From Candidatus Woesearchaeota archaeon (GTDB lineage Archaea; Nanobdellota; Nanobdellia; SCGC-AAA011-G17; GW2011-AR18), in assembly GCA_018302235.1 (NCBI GenBank), contig JAGVZW010000035.1, forward strand, positions 1 to 42,562: a DNA stretch of 42,562 nucleotides. Reading direction: 5' to 3'. Below the pieces are notes generated by a model. That model was not told the origin of the DNA, searched no databases, and saw only the letters and a list, made by a program, of their open reading frames with translations. A program made the translations under genes and the position numbers. This document shows positions 27,105-34,961 of the stretch, one piece after another (positions within the stretch are counted from its first letter, which is position 1; the number at the start of each line of letters is the position of its first letter).

Positions 27105-28442
27105 ATGGAAAAGTTTTTAAAATTAGCAGAAAAAAATGGTTGCAATTTTGTAGAATTAAAGGAAAGCAATTCTGAAAATAATACTATTTGTTTAGAAGAT
27201 AGAGAAGTGAAAGAGCTTTCTTCAATAACTTCATCACAATTTTCAGTTAGAGTATTATATAAAAATAAAATTGGTTTTGCTTCTTCAAATAAAAATAATT
27301 TTAAAGAATTAATTAATCGGGCAATAAAAACAACAAAAAGTAATGAACAAGAGTTTAATTTTGATTTTAAACCGTATAAAAATAAGATTAAAACAAAATT
27401 AAAGATCGATCCTAATAATATTTCTATGGAAGAGAAAAAAAATAGATTAATATCCCTAATAAAATTAAAAAAGCATGGGATTCAATCATTAAATTTAAGA
27501 TATATGGATAGTATTAGAAGATATAAAATAATTAATTCTTTAGGAACTGACTTAGAATTTAATGATGTTATGTCTGGTTTTTTGGCTTCTGCTTTTGCTA
27601 AAAAAAATGATAGAATAGAACAGGCTTGGGAAGTAGAAAAGAATCATTTTGGCTATGAGATTATGAATAATGCTGAAAACATAGTAATGAAAGCAATGCG
27701 TATTTCTATTGATCTATTAAATGCAAAAATAGCTCGTGGTGGAGATTTTCCTGTAATAATAGACCAAAAATTGGGTGGTGTTTTTACACATGAGGCTGTA
27801 GGTCATGCATGTGAGGCAGATTCAATATTACAAAGGGCTTCTATACTATATAATAAAAAAAATGCAAGACTTGGTTCAGATATTTTAAATATCTCTGATG
27901 ATGGTTCAATTCTAGGAAATGGTTTTATTCCATTTGATGATGATGGTGTAAAATCTCAAAAAAATAAGTTAATAGAAGATGGAATCTTAATAAATTTCTT
28001 ACATTCTTTTGAGACTGCTTCTATAATGAAAGAAAAATTAACTGGGAATGGGCGGGCTCAAGATCTTTCTAAAAGGGTTATTCCTCGGATGACAAATACA
28101 TTTACAGAAAATGGAAACTCGTCATTTGAAGAGATGTTAAAAGAAATAAAAAATGGGTATTATTTAAAGGACTCGGCTGGTGGAGAGGTAAATCCAACAA
28201 CAGGGGAGTTTATTTTTAATTCACAATTTGGTTATAAAATAAAAAACGGAGAATTAAAGCATATGGTAAAAAAAGCGTCTTTAATGGGTATGATTTTAGA
28301 TATATTGCCCAGAATAATGTTAATAGCTAAGGATTTAAGACTTAGTTCTGGTAATTGTGGAAAAAGTGGACAAACTATTAATGTATGTACTGGTTCACCA
28401 CATATACTAATAGAAAAAGCAAAAATAGGTGGGAAGATATGA
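27105..28442 (+). CDS. tldD: TldD-type metalloprotease subunit
   Basis: 445 residues with the TldD zinc site HEAVGH (229-234), followed by the family patterns GSILGNGFIPFDDDGV and GKSGQTINVC. TldD and TldE form a heterodimeric protease; in bacteria it matures modified peptides such as microcin B17, while archaeal substrates are unknown. A TATA-like ATATATAAA lies ~28 nt before the ATG, so it begins its own leaderless transcript. It overlaps the partner gene by 4 nt (ATGA). Confidence 0.92.
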   Translation: MEKFLKLAEKNGCNFVELKESNSENNTICLEDREVKELSSITSSQFSVRVLYKNKIGFASSNKNNFKELINRAIKTTKSNEQEFNFDFKPYKNKIKTKLKIDPNNISMEEKKNRLISLIKLKKHGIQSLNLRYMDSIRRYKIINSLGTDLEFNDVMSGFLASAFAKKNDRIEQAWEVEKNHFGYEIMNNAENIVMKAMRISIDLLNAKIARGGDFPVIIDQKLGGVFTHEAVGHACEADSILQRASILYNKKNARLGSDILNISDDGSILGNGFIPFDDDGVKSQKNKLIEDGILINFLHSFETASIMKEKLTGNGRAQDLSKRVIPRMTNTFTENGNSSFEEMLKEIKNGYYLKDSAGGEVNPTTGEFIFNSQFGYKIKNGELKHMVKKASLMGMILDILPRIMLIAKDLRLSSGNCGKSGQTINVCTGSPHILIEKAKIGGKI

Positions 28443-29701
28443 TTGAAGATGCTTATATTAAAAAAAAAGTAAAAGATTACGAAATTTATTATTCTGAATT
28501 AAATAAAGAACAATATGATTTTACAAATAAAGATATAAATTTTATTTCTAATAATGAAAATTCTGGTTTTGGTGTAAGAATTTTGAAAAATAAAAGGATT
28601 GGATTTGCTTCAACAAATACAAATAATCTAAAAAAATGTATTGATAAGGCCATAGAAATTTGCTCTTTGAATAATGAAAATAATAATTTTAAAAATTTTG
28701 CTTTACCTTCGGAAAAATATACTAATGTTAATTCATTTAATAAAACTTTAATTGATTTTGATGGAGAAGATATAAAGGATTTTATTTCTGAGATAAGAAA
28801 AGAAAATGTTAATATAACTGAAGCTATTTATTTAAAAACAGAAGGGGTAGTAAAAATAATAAATTCTAATGGTATAGATAAGGAATCAAAATTTTGTACA
28901 AACTCGCTATCTTTGGAGATAAAGGAAGATAATAATAGTATTTATTTTGGAATTGATGATGTTTTTCCCATAAATATTGATATAGTTAAGGAATGGATTG
29001 AGAGACTAAAAAATCAAAAAGATAAAAAAAAGATAAAAAATTTTCAAGGGGATGTATTATTTTCTGAAGAGACTTTAGCCTCATTGTTAGACAATATTTT
29101 AAGTTATAATTTATCTGGTGAAAATATTTTTTATAATAGGTCTGGATTTTGTAATAAAATAAATAAGAAGGTTTTTTCAGAAAAAATAACAATAATTGAC
29201 GAACCATTAACACTAAATAGAGTAAATACTCGTTCTTTTGATGCTGAGGGGGTTGCATGCAAAAATTTATCTCTTATAGAAAATGGTATTTTAAAAAATT
29301 ATTTATTTGATTCTTATTATGGGAATTTAATGAATAAAAATGGAGGAAATACTTTTAGGGGTATTTTTTCTCTGCCTTTTATTTCATTGAGTAATATAAC
29401 AATGAAAAAGGGAAATAAAAATGATTTAGTAAGGGAGATTGATAGGGGTTTAATAGTTAATGGATTAATGGGTGTACATACTATGGATGCTGTTTCTGGA
29501 AATTTTTCTTTAGCTGTTTCTGAAGGATTTTTTGTGAAAAATGGTGCAATTGAATGTGCTTTGAAAGATTGTATGATTGCTGGAAATTTCTTTGAAATGA
29601 TGAATAATGTTTTGAATGTAGGAAATTCTTTAAAAAATGTTTCTAGTGGTTTTTACTTACCTAAGGTTTTATGCTCAAATGTTAATGTTATAGGAAATTG
29701 A
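28439..29701 (+). CDS. tldE: TldE/PmbA-type subunit
   Basis: 420 residues, homologous in fold to TldD but lacking HExxxH, as expected for the non-metal partner. The C-terminal half has NRVNTRSFDAEGV and MGVHTMDAVSGNFSLAVSEG, which are PmbA/TldE signatures. The start at 28439 is preferred because its ATG overlaps the tldD stop (ATGA). An earlier in-frame ATG at 28385 would run 58 nt into tldD. It ends at a hairpin with a T-run that overlaps the tRNA promoter. Confidence 0.9.
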   Translation: MIEDAYIKKKVKDYEIYYSELNKEQYDFTNKDINFISNNENSGFGVRILKNKRIGFASTNTNNLKKCIDKAIEICSLNNENNNFKNFALPSEKYTNVNSFNKTLIDFDGEDIKDFISEIRKENVNITEAIYLKTEGVVKIINSNGIDKESKFCTNSLSLEIKEDNNSIYFGIDDVFPINIDIVKEWIERLKNQKDKKKIKNFQGDVLFSEETLASLLDNILSYNLSGENIFYNRSGFCNKINKKVFSEKITIIDEPLTLNRVNTRSFDAEGVACKNLSLIENGILKNYLFDSYYGNLMNKNGGNTFRGIFSLPFISLSNITMKKGNKNDLVREIDRGLIVNGLMGVHTMDAVSGNFSLAVSEGFFVKNGAIECALKDCMIAGNFFEMMNNVLNVGNSLKNVSSGFYLPKVLCSNVNVIGN

Positions 29702-29732
29702 TTAGAAAGGTTTATATCTTTCTAATTTTTTT
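29701..29732 (+). terminator. Hairpin plus T-run, overlapping the tRNA promoter
   Basis: ATTAGAAAG (29701-29709) pairs perfectly with CTTTCTAAT (29718-29726) and is followed by a run of T, like an intrinsic terminator for tldE. The loop holds GTTTATAT, a TATA-like box ~29 nt before the tRNA start. One 32-nt element seems to end one transcript and start the next. Confidence 0.5.
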
Positions 29733-29741
29733 AAAAAATAT

Positions 29742-29843
29742 GCACTAGTAGTCTAATGGCTAGGAGTTACCCTACTTTTGTAAGGGACTAGTAAATAGAA
29801 GCCTTCCAAGCTTCTGGTCGGGGTTCGAATCCCCGCTAGTGCA
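29742..29843 (+). tRNA. tRNA-Gly(UCC) with a D-arm intron
   Basis: A 7-bp acceptor stem (GCACTAG/CTAGTGC) with discriminator A; T-arm CGGGG-TTCGAAT-CCCCG; anticodon arm GAAGC-CTTCCAA-GCTTC, so anticodon TCC reads GGA (Gly). Removing 29765-29794 gives a 72-nt tRNA with a D-stem GTCT/GGAT and a textbook D-loop AATGGCTA. CCA is not encoded. A TATA-like TTTATAT is ~29 nt upstream. Glycine identity is supported by C35, C36 and A73. Confidence 0.9.
29765..29794 (+). other. Non-canonical tRNA intron (30 nt), D-arm position about 23/24
   Basis: A relaxed bulge-helix-bulge can be drawn. GCTA (29759-29762) pairs with TAGT (29789-29792, one G-U pair), with 3-nt bulges GGA (29763-29765) and AAA (29793-29795). 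The intron's own stem is CCCT/AGGG. Cutting after the second bulge base on each side gives exactly the intron needed for a normal D-arm. A shift by one base leaves the same mature tRNA. Confidence 0.75.
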
Positions 29844-29867
29844 ATTATTAGGGCTATAAGCCATCAG

Positions 29868-29882
29868 AAAGGTTTATAAAGG
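29868..29882 (+). promoter_or_regulatory. Promoter of the zinc ribbon gene
   Basis: It repeats the AGAAAGGTTTATA sequence seen before the tRNA (29704-29716) and holds a TATA-like TTTATAAAG. The transcript would start near 29902, leaving a ~44-nt leader with an AGGAG ribosome site. Confidence 0.5.
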
Positions 29883-29945
29883 ATATCGTATGAATAAAAT
29901 TAGTATATACTTGTGATTTCTAATCATGGTAATACTAGGAGAAAA

Positions 29946-30116
29946 ATGGTATTTAGAGAACATAATAGACAAAATTTCAATAAAAGTTTTGGACCTAGAG
30001 AAATGCATAAAGCAATATGCTCAGATTGTGGCGAAGAATGTGAAGTTCCATTCAAACCAAAAGAAGGACAAGATGTTTATTGTAAAGAATGTTATCAAAA
30101 ACATAAAAAATTCTAA
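29946..30116 (+). CDS. Small CxxC...CxxC zinc ribbon protein
   Basis: A 56-residue basic protein with GPREMHKAICSDCGEEC and, after the KPKEGQDVY segment, CKECYQK: two CxxC knuckles ~20 residues apart, the pattern of a widespread small archaeal zinc-ribbon family (CxxC-x17-CxxC type). A nucleic-acid or ribosome-linked role is often assumed but unproven. The ATG at 29946 follows AGGAG with 4-nt spacing; a GTG at 29913 in the same frame would give 67 residues. It has its own promoter after the tRNA. Confidence 0.8.
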   Translation: MVFREHNRQNFNKSFGPREMHKAICSDCGEECEVPFKPKEGQDVYCKECYQKHKKF

Positions 30117-30156
30117 TCTTTTATTTTAAAACTTTTATTTTTAAAAAAAAATAAAA

Positions 30157-30831
30157 TTAGATATGTTTTTTAAATTTTTTTAATATATCTTCTGCATGAT
30201 TTCTTAATCCTAAACCAAATCCTATTCCTACAGCTATTGCAAAGCCAAGGCCTGCTGCGCCTACTAGGATTAAAAATGTATTTTCTAGCAATAATATATT
30301 CACACCTATTTGTCCTAAGCTAACTAATAAAGCTGCAAATATTATTACTACCTTTAATATACCACTAAAGAGATGCATACCTCTCATGACAGTTACTGAC
30401 TTGATTTTATAATCTACATAATGTGCAACTGCTATTCCTCCAAAGAATACCAATATTGCTAATATCAGTTGTGGTAACCAAGCTATAAAACTACCTAATA
30501 CATTTGAAAATACACCTAAATCTAATTCGCTAACTGCTTGCTGTAAAAATATTAGAAATATCAACCATTTGACTATTTCACTGATTAATATTGGTAAATC
30601 TGTATGTCCAATGGTTTTTGTCATTATTGATTTTTTAATATATTTATCTAAGCCTACTTTGTATAAGGCTGATTTAATAATATGCCCTACTGTCCAAGCA
30701 ACTATATAACCAATTATTAACAAAAGTATTGCAAGAACTATGTTTGGAAATGTTAAAACAAAAGATCTCCATAAAGTAACTAATGGATCGAGTAAATAAT
30801 TACCTGTTATACTTATTACATCTGAAACCAT
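30157..30831 (-). CDS. MscS-type TM-helix-repeat membrane protein
   Basis: 224 residues with about four hydrophobic segments arranged as repeats: NIVLAILLLIIGYIVAWTVG, then LPQLILAILVFFGGIAVAHY, and a C-terminal Gly/Ala-rich helix ending AVGIGFGLGLRNHAEDIL. These match the conserved TM-helix repeat of mechanosensitive-channel relatives, without the cytoplasmic MscS beta domain. It may be a small ion channel or a stress-related membrane protein. The start is supported by GGGGGTGAA 8 nt before the ATG and an upstream TATA box, so it is a leadered gene. Confidence 0.75.
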   Translation of the reverse strand: MVSDVISITGNYLLDPLVTLWRSFVLTFPNIVLAILLLIIGYIVAWTVGHIIKSALYKVGLDKYIKKSIMTKTIGHTDLPILISEIVKWLIFLIFLQQAVSELDLGVFSNVLGSFIAWLPQLILAILVFFGGIAVAHYVDYKIKSVTVMRGMHLFSGILKVVIIFAALLVSLGQIGVNILLLENTFLILVGAAGLGFAIAVGIGFGLGLRNHAEDILKKFKKHI

Positions 30832-30938
30832 TTATTAGTTCACCCCCTTATTGATAATACTATTTTATTTATATATTTTTTCTTTATATAGTTTTTGGTA
30901 GCTTTATTAGAAAATTTTGTGGAAAATAAAAGTTAATT

Positions 30939-30954
30939 GTTTAAATATTTAAAC
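30939..30954. repeat. 16-bp perfect palindrome
   Basis: GTTTAAATATTTAAAC is fully self-complementary. It lies 18 nt past the stop of the TRM11-like gene and ~110 nt upstream of the membrane-protein gene. It could be a terminator hairpin or a regulator site. The rest of the 140-bp gap holds only AT-rich promoter sequence. Confidence 0.3.
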
Positions 30955-30971
30955 TATTTTGTTGCTTTGAT

Positions 30972-32090
30972 TTATAGTTTTATTTTTTCAATTAATTTTA
31001 CTTCTCTTAAAAGTATCATTTTTCCCGGTTTATAATATGGAATAGAATCTATTATTTTGAATTTTTTTGTTAAAATTTTTCTCAAATCCAGATAATATTT
31101 TTTGTTAGTGTTTGAAATAAATATAGGAAATATCATTACACATCTTTTATCTTTTTTTAATATTTTTTCTAATTCTAAAAATAATGATTGATATATTTGT
31201 GTCAAATAATTTATAGTTTTAATGATTATTTCTTCTTTTTGATAGTTGGCAAAATATGGTCCCATAAATGGTTCTGTAGCTACCGCGTCTATACTATTTT
31301 GTGGAATAAATGTGGATAATTCTTTGCATAAGGATGTATAAAGTTTATGATAGTTATTTATCTTATAATTTTTTTTTAACCATTTTAAGTTTCTTTCTGC
31401 TTTATTTATCATAGTTTTTTCTTTGTCTATGCCTATTACATTTATATTTCTAAGTAAGGCTTCTTGTAATAATGTTCCTGTTCCACAAAATGGATCTAAA
31501 AGCACTTGATTTTGTTTTATTCCTGTTAAATTAATTAAAATTTTTGCTAATCTCAAAGAAATTGATTGTAAAAAATCTGGGCATGGTCTTAACTCATCTC
31601 TTTGTTCTAATAAAAATGGATTTGTAACTTGGATAGTTTTAGCAATGAAATGTTTATAAACAATTAGCTCTGTACAATTATCTGGAAAGTTATTTTTTAT
31701 TAATTCTGTTGGAGATGTTTTTTTTAATTTTGATTTTGGTTTTTTATAAATGGCTTTAAATTTATTCTTTTTAAAATAATATTTTATTATGTTTTCTATG
31801 TCTTCAAAATAATATGGGTTATAATCTGTTATGTAAAAAAATGGTTTGTTTGAAGAATATGCAAAAAGTTCTGTTGATAAGATATTTTTTTCCATTTCTT
31901 CTAAATCTTTTGTTTCTGAGATAATTTTTGCTATTTTTATTGTTCCGCCTAATTCATCTATATTTGGAAGTTTATCTGTTTCTAAGATTAGAATCTCTTT
32001 ATCTTTGCTCTCTATTTTTGGATTAAAATAATATTTTAATTCTGCTTCTGACAGTTCTGGATTTCTGCCTAAAATAAATAAATATTTCAT
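30972..32090 (-). CDS. TRM11/Trm-G10-like RNA methyltransferase
   Basis: 372 residues: an N-terminal TRM11-type region (FILGRNPELSEAEL, then GGTIKIAKII), RPCPDFLQSISLRLAKILINL, and a Rossmann methylase domain with LDPFCGTGTLLQEA (198-211) for SAM, GID (220-222) and a catalytic motif ATEPFMGPYF (271-280). The family usually has DPPYG there; TEPFMGP is a variant. It probably makes N2-methylguanosine in tRNA, perhaps at G10 (inference from family). A TATA-like ATTTAAAG is ~27 nt before the ATG (leaderless). Confidence 0.78.
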   Translation of the reverse strand: MKYLFILGRNPELSEAELKYYFNPKIESKDKEILILETDKLPNIDELGGTIKIAKIISETKDLEEMEKNILSTELFAYSSNKPFFYITDYNPYYFEDIENIIKYYFKKNKFKAIYKKPKSKLKKTSPTELIKNNFPDNCTELIVYKHFIAKTIQVTNPFLLEQRDELRPCPDFLQSISLRLAKILINLTGIKQNQVLLDPFCGTGTLLQEALLRNINVIGIDKEKTMINKAERNLKWLKKNYKINNYHKLYTSLCKELSTFIPQNSIDAVATEPFMGPYFANYQKEEIIIKTINYLTQIYQSLFLELEKILKKDKRCVMIFPIFISNTNKKYYLDLRKILTKKFKIIDSIPYYKPGKMILLREVKLIEKIKL

Positions 32091-32195
32091 TTGATTAAAT
32101 TAAGAAGATAAGTATTTAAAGTTGCTTTTAAAACTCTGTTGACTTCTTTTGTTTATATTTCTTGTTTAAAATTAGTTTAAATTCTTAAATATTTC

Positions 32196-32342
32196 TCATT
32201 TTCTTTTTATTCTTGTATCTTTTTCAGCTCTGCCATCTGCCTAACCATAATAGAATTCTCTTGGTTTTATATTTCCTAACAAGGTTTTTGCTCTTTCTAA
32301 TTCATTAACCATAGCTTTAATTGAATAGAAATGTTTGTAATA
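32196..32342 (-). other. Possible small gene interrupted by TAG, or decayed relic
   Basis: Directly after the U32 gene's stop and in the same frame, 33 sense codons run to a TAG at 32243-32241, then 14 more to a TGA. An ATG at 32312 gives a 23-residue peptide, MVNELERAKTLLGNIKP then REFYYG. After the stop comes ADGRAEKDTRIKRK. Both parts look protein-like (charged, balanced), which suggests one ORF broken by a single base change, or chance. No ribosome site is evident. The remainder of the 252-bp gap (32091-32342) shows only the promoter of the methylase gene. Confidence 0.25.
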
Positions 32343-33473
32343 TTATCTATTAAGTAGTAAAAATACCTTATCTCCTTTTCTAATCTTTTTATCTGTTAAC
32401 AAAGCTATTTTTTCTCCTTTTTTAGCTATGGTGATTGGTTTATTATTCTTTTGTATTGAGGTTACTTGTTGAGTTAAGACCCCTGTTGTGGTTCCTGTGA
32501 TTAGAATAGTATCATTTAATTTTAAAGATTTTGAAATTAAGTGTATCTCTGCTGCTGTTTGTTTATTGAAATAATTGGTTACTTTACCTATTTCTATTTT
32601 TTTTGTTTTTGATGCATTGCCTGAATAAGTAGTTATATCATCTTTATTTGGCGTATCAAGATAAAATCCCTGTGAAAATTTTCTATTATATACTGAATTT
32701 AGTCTTTCCATTAAAATTGGAAGTTCTTTTTTGAATTCGTTTGGATCATTATTATAGGAGTCTATTGCTTCTCTGTAGGTTTTTGTTACTGCATAAACAT
32801 ATTCTGGAGATTTTGAACGTCCTTCTATTTTAAAAGAAGTAATATTTGAATTAATTAACAAAGGTAAGAATGGTAAAGTACAAAGATCTTTTGAACTTAA
32901 AAATAAATTATTTTTTACTTGAATTTCTTTTTGAGTTTCTAAATCTATTAATTTGTAAGATCTTCTACATGGATGAATGCATTTTCCACGATTAGCAGAT
33001 TCATTATATAATCCTTGAGAGAAAAAACATCTTCCAGAGATGGCATAACACATTGCACCATGAACAAATGTTTCTATTTCTAAATCTGTTTTTATATTTT
33101 TAATTTGTTTCAAAGATAATTCTCTTGCTAAAATTACTCTTTTAATTCCTAGTTTTTTATATAATTCTAAAGATTTTGAGTTTGCTACTGATGCTTGGGT
33201 AGATAGATGTATTGGAATTTTTTCTTTTGCTTTCTTTATTATTTTGTCTATATCTTTTAATTCATTATCAAAAATTATTGTGTTTAGGGTTAAATAACAT
33301 TTTATTTTATTTTTATGACAAATTGTACTTATTTTTTTAATATCTGAAAATTCAAAATTTTTTGTTTTTACTCGCATATTTAGTTTTTTAATTCCAAAAT
33401 AAATTGCATCTGCTTTTGCTTCTATTCCCGCTCTTAATGATTCCCAATCTCCTGCTGGTGCTAAAAGTTCCAT
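32343..33473 (-). CDS. U32 family protein (RNA hydroxylation-type Fe-S enzyme)
   Basis: 376 residues that start MELLAPAGDWESLRAGI, the typical U32 opening, with a TIM-barrel-like N-terminal part. Cysteines C142, C149, C165 and C198 have a spacing like the [4Fe-4S] ligands of TrhP/RlhA proteins (HGAMCYAISGRCFFS, RGKCIHPC, KDLCTLP). A C-terminal beta domain follows (IEIGKVTNYF onward). Although called peptidases, studied members hydroxylate tRNA or rRNA or assist ubiquinone synthesis. An RNA-modifying role fits its neighbours (inference). Confidence 0.85.
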   Translation of the reverse strand: MELLAPAGDWESLRAGIEAKADAIYFGIKKLNMRVKTKNFEFSDIKKISTICHKNKIKCYLTLNTIIFDNELKDIDKIIKKAKEKIPIHLSTQASVANSKSLELYKKLGIKRVILARELSLKQIKNIKTDLEIETFVHGAMCYAISGRCFFSQGLYNESANRGKCIHPCRRSYKLIDLETQKEIQVKNNLFLSSKDLCTLPFLPLLINSNITSFKIEGRSKSPEYVYAVTKTYREAIDSYNNDPNEFKKELPILMERLNSVYNRKFSQGFYLDTPNKDDITTYSGNASKTKKIEIGKVTNYFNKQTAAEIHLISKSLKLNDTILITGTTTGVLTQQVTSIQKNNKPITIAKKGEKIALLTDKKIRKGDKVFLLLNR

Positions 33474-33496
33474 AGAAATACATATTTAGAAAGATT

Positions 33497-34390
33497 TTAA
33501 AATGTTTTTAATATTACTTGTCCTTTGAGTTTATTAGATAAAATTTCATTTGCTTTTTGTGTGGTTTTTTTTGTATTGCTTAGATAGATTACTGGTAAAT
33601 GTTTTTGTTGACCTTCTGCATATGCTAAAAATAGATCTTTATCATTTACACTTCTTTGATCTTTTGCTTTTAACAAAAATGTTAAAAAACCTATTTTTGA
33701 AGGTATTCTCACTACAAAATTAAATTCTTTTGCTTTATTTATAGTTTCCATTGATAATAATTCTATATCGTTTTCGGATAAAAAATTTAATACTTTGTTA
33801 TAAAACTGTCCTTCTGCTGGGACTATTTTCTTTTTTTGTGGTTTTTCTACTTCTTTTTTTATTGGTTCAAAAATTAATTGTTTTTCTTCTGGTTTTTGTT
33901 CTACTGTGTTTTCTTGTTCAGACTTTTCTATTTTGGGTTGTTCTTCTTTAAGTAAATTATATATACTTTCTTTTGCAGAATCATTAGTCATTAAATGAAA
34001 TTTCCAGAATATTTCATTACCATTTTTTGTTATAACTTGGAGGGGAATAGCAAAGTCTTTTAGATTTGATAGGGCGACTCTTTGCCATGGTTCTAATTGA
34101 GATTCTTTTAATATTTGTTTATCATTTAGAAGGATATATGCTTGTTTTTCTTTTTCTTTTAAATACTCAAAGACCTTATCTTTTAATTTGTCTTCTTGAC
34201 CTTCTATATAATAAACTGGAGAAGATCCTATTTTTGAATGACTTATTCTAATTAATTTTCTGGCTACTAGCTCAGAAAGCATTGCTGAAGCAAAAATTAT
34301 ATCGGTATTTATATGCTTTGATACCTGGATTGGAAGGACTGGGCCCATTAATTTTATGTATTGTATTATTTTCTCTCTTGTATCTGTCAT
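33497..34390 (-). CDS. Winged-helix protein with possible nuclease-fold C-terminus
   Basis: 297 residues. The first ~75 look like a winged helix (EKIIQYIKLMGPVLPIQVSK, then SELVARKLIRIS). A charged Glu/Lys/Gln-rich linker (~145-195) follows. A C-terminal domain (200-297) has FVVRIPSKIGFLTFLLKAKDQ and DLFLAYAEGQQKHLPVIYLS, which hint at a restriction-endonuclease-like fold without a complete visible catalytic triad. The function is unknown; DNA or RNA binding is likely. It lies 23 bp upstream of the U32 gene and 46 bp downstream of endA. Confidence 0.6.
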   Translation of the reverse strand: MTDTREKIIQYIKLMGPVLPIQVSKHINTDIIFASAMLSELVARKLIRISHSKIGSSPVYYIEGQEDKLKDKVFEYLKEKEKQAYILLNDKQILKESQLEPWQRVALSNLKDFAIPLQVITKNGNEIFWKFHLMTNDSAKESIYNLLKEEQPKIEKSEQENTVEQKPEEKQLIFEPIKKEVEKPQKKKIVPAEGQFYNKVLNFLSENDIELLSMETINKAKEFNFVVRIPSKIGFLTFLLKAKDQRSVNDKDLFLAYAEGQQKHLPVIYLSNTKKTTQKANEILSNKLKGQVILKTF

Positions 34391-34436
34391 AAAATTTTAA
34401 TTATATTTGAGTTTAAAAGAATTTTGGATTTCTGAA

Positions 34437-34961
34437 TTATGGTTTTATCCATTTAACTTCATAATATGTTACACAGTCTTCTACATCAACAATACCCAAT
34501 AATAATCTTTTTTTGGTTGAATGGGCTACCCTGTTTTTTGCAGCAAAATCATACCATGTAAGTGTTTCCCCCTCAGAAATTGGATAAACTACCCATTTAG
34601 CATGATCTTCACCTGGTTTTACTCCTCTCTCATAAACTCTAAAATCTGCACCGAATTTGAGGGCTGTTTTTACAATATACCCTCTTTTTCTTAGGTCTTT
34701 AAATACAGAATAACGAATCTTAAAATTTGGTTCTAGTTTAAGTGATTTTTTTAAAAATTGTTCATAATTTAATATATTTCTTCCTGATTTAACGATAAAT
34801 TTTTGCCTTTCTAAAAGATATAAAGCCTCTAATAGTGAATATTGAAATTGTTTTTCTATTGGTTCTCCATACCTTGATTTATCATATAGATCCCTAGTTA
34901 GATCATTAGACTCTGTAAGTATTATATTACCTATCCATGTTGCTTCAACGTTTTCTTCCAT
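34437..34961 (-). CDS. endA: tRNA-splicing endonuclease EndA
   Basis: 174 residues, the usual length of a single-domain archaeal catalytic subunit. The RNase triad is visible as Y110 (FRVYERG), H120 (GEDHAKW) and K151 (HSTKKR), with the same 10- and 31-residue spacings as the M. jannaschii enzyme. It cuts bulge-helix-bulge introns. A tRNA with such an intron lies 4.6 kb away in this window. It is divergent from the RNase Z gene across only 52 bp. Confidence 0.93.
   Translation of the reverse strand: MEENVEATWIGNIILTESNDLTRDLYDKSRYGEPIEKQFQYSLLEALYLLERQKFIVKSGRNILNYEQFLKKSLKLEPNFKIRYSVFKDLRKRGYIVKTALKFGADFRVYERGVKPGEDHAKWVVYPISEGETLTWYDFAAKNRVAHSTKKRLLLGIVDVEDCVTYYEVKWIKP

Noticed and set aside
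28385-28438. Upstream extension of TldE by 18 residues
   Set aside because: It would overlap tldD by 58 nt and has no match to the family N-terminus. The ATGA overlap at 28439 is the usual coupling.
29742-29843. Reading the tRNA with an anticodon stem directly after the D-arm (TTACC) and an intron at 37/38
   Set aside because: TTACC has no partner before the T-arm, while GAAGC/GCTTC gives a perfect anticodon arm with a Gly anticodon. The extra bases therefore lie in the D-arm.
29926-30129. 67-codon ORF in another frame over the zinc ribbon gene
   Set aside because: The CxxC pairs and the ribosome site belong to the other frame; this one shows no motif.
32196-32342. Pyrrolysine readthrough at the TAG
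   Set aside because: No pyrrolysine genes are in the window, and a simple mutation or chance is more likely. It is kept only as a weak finding.
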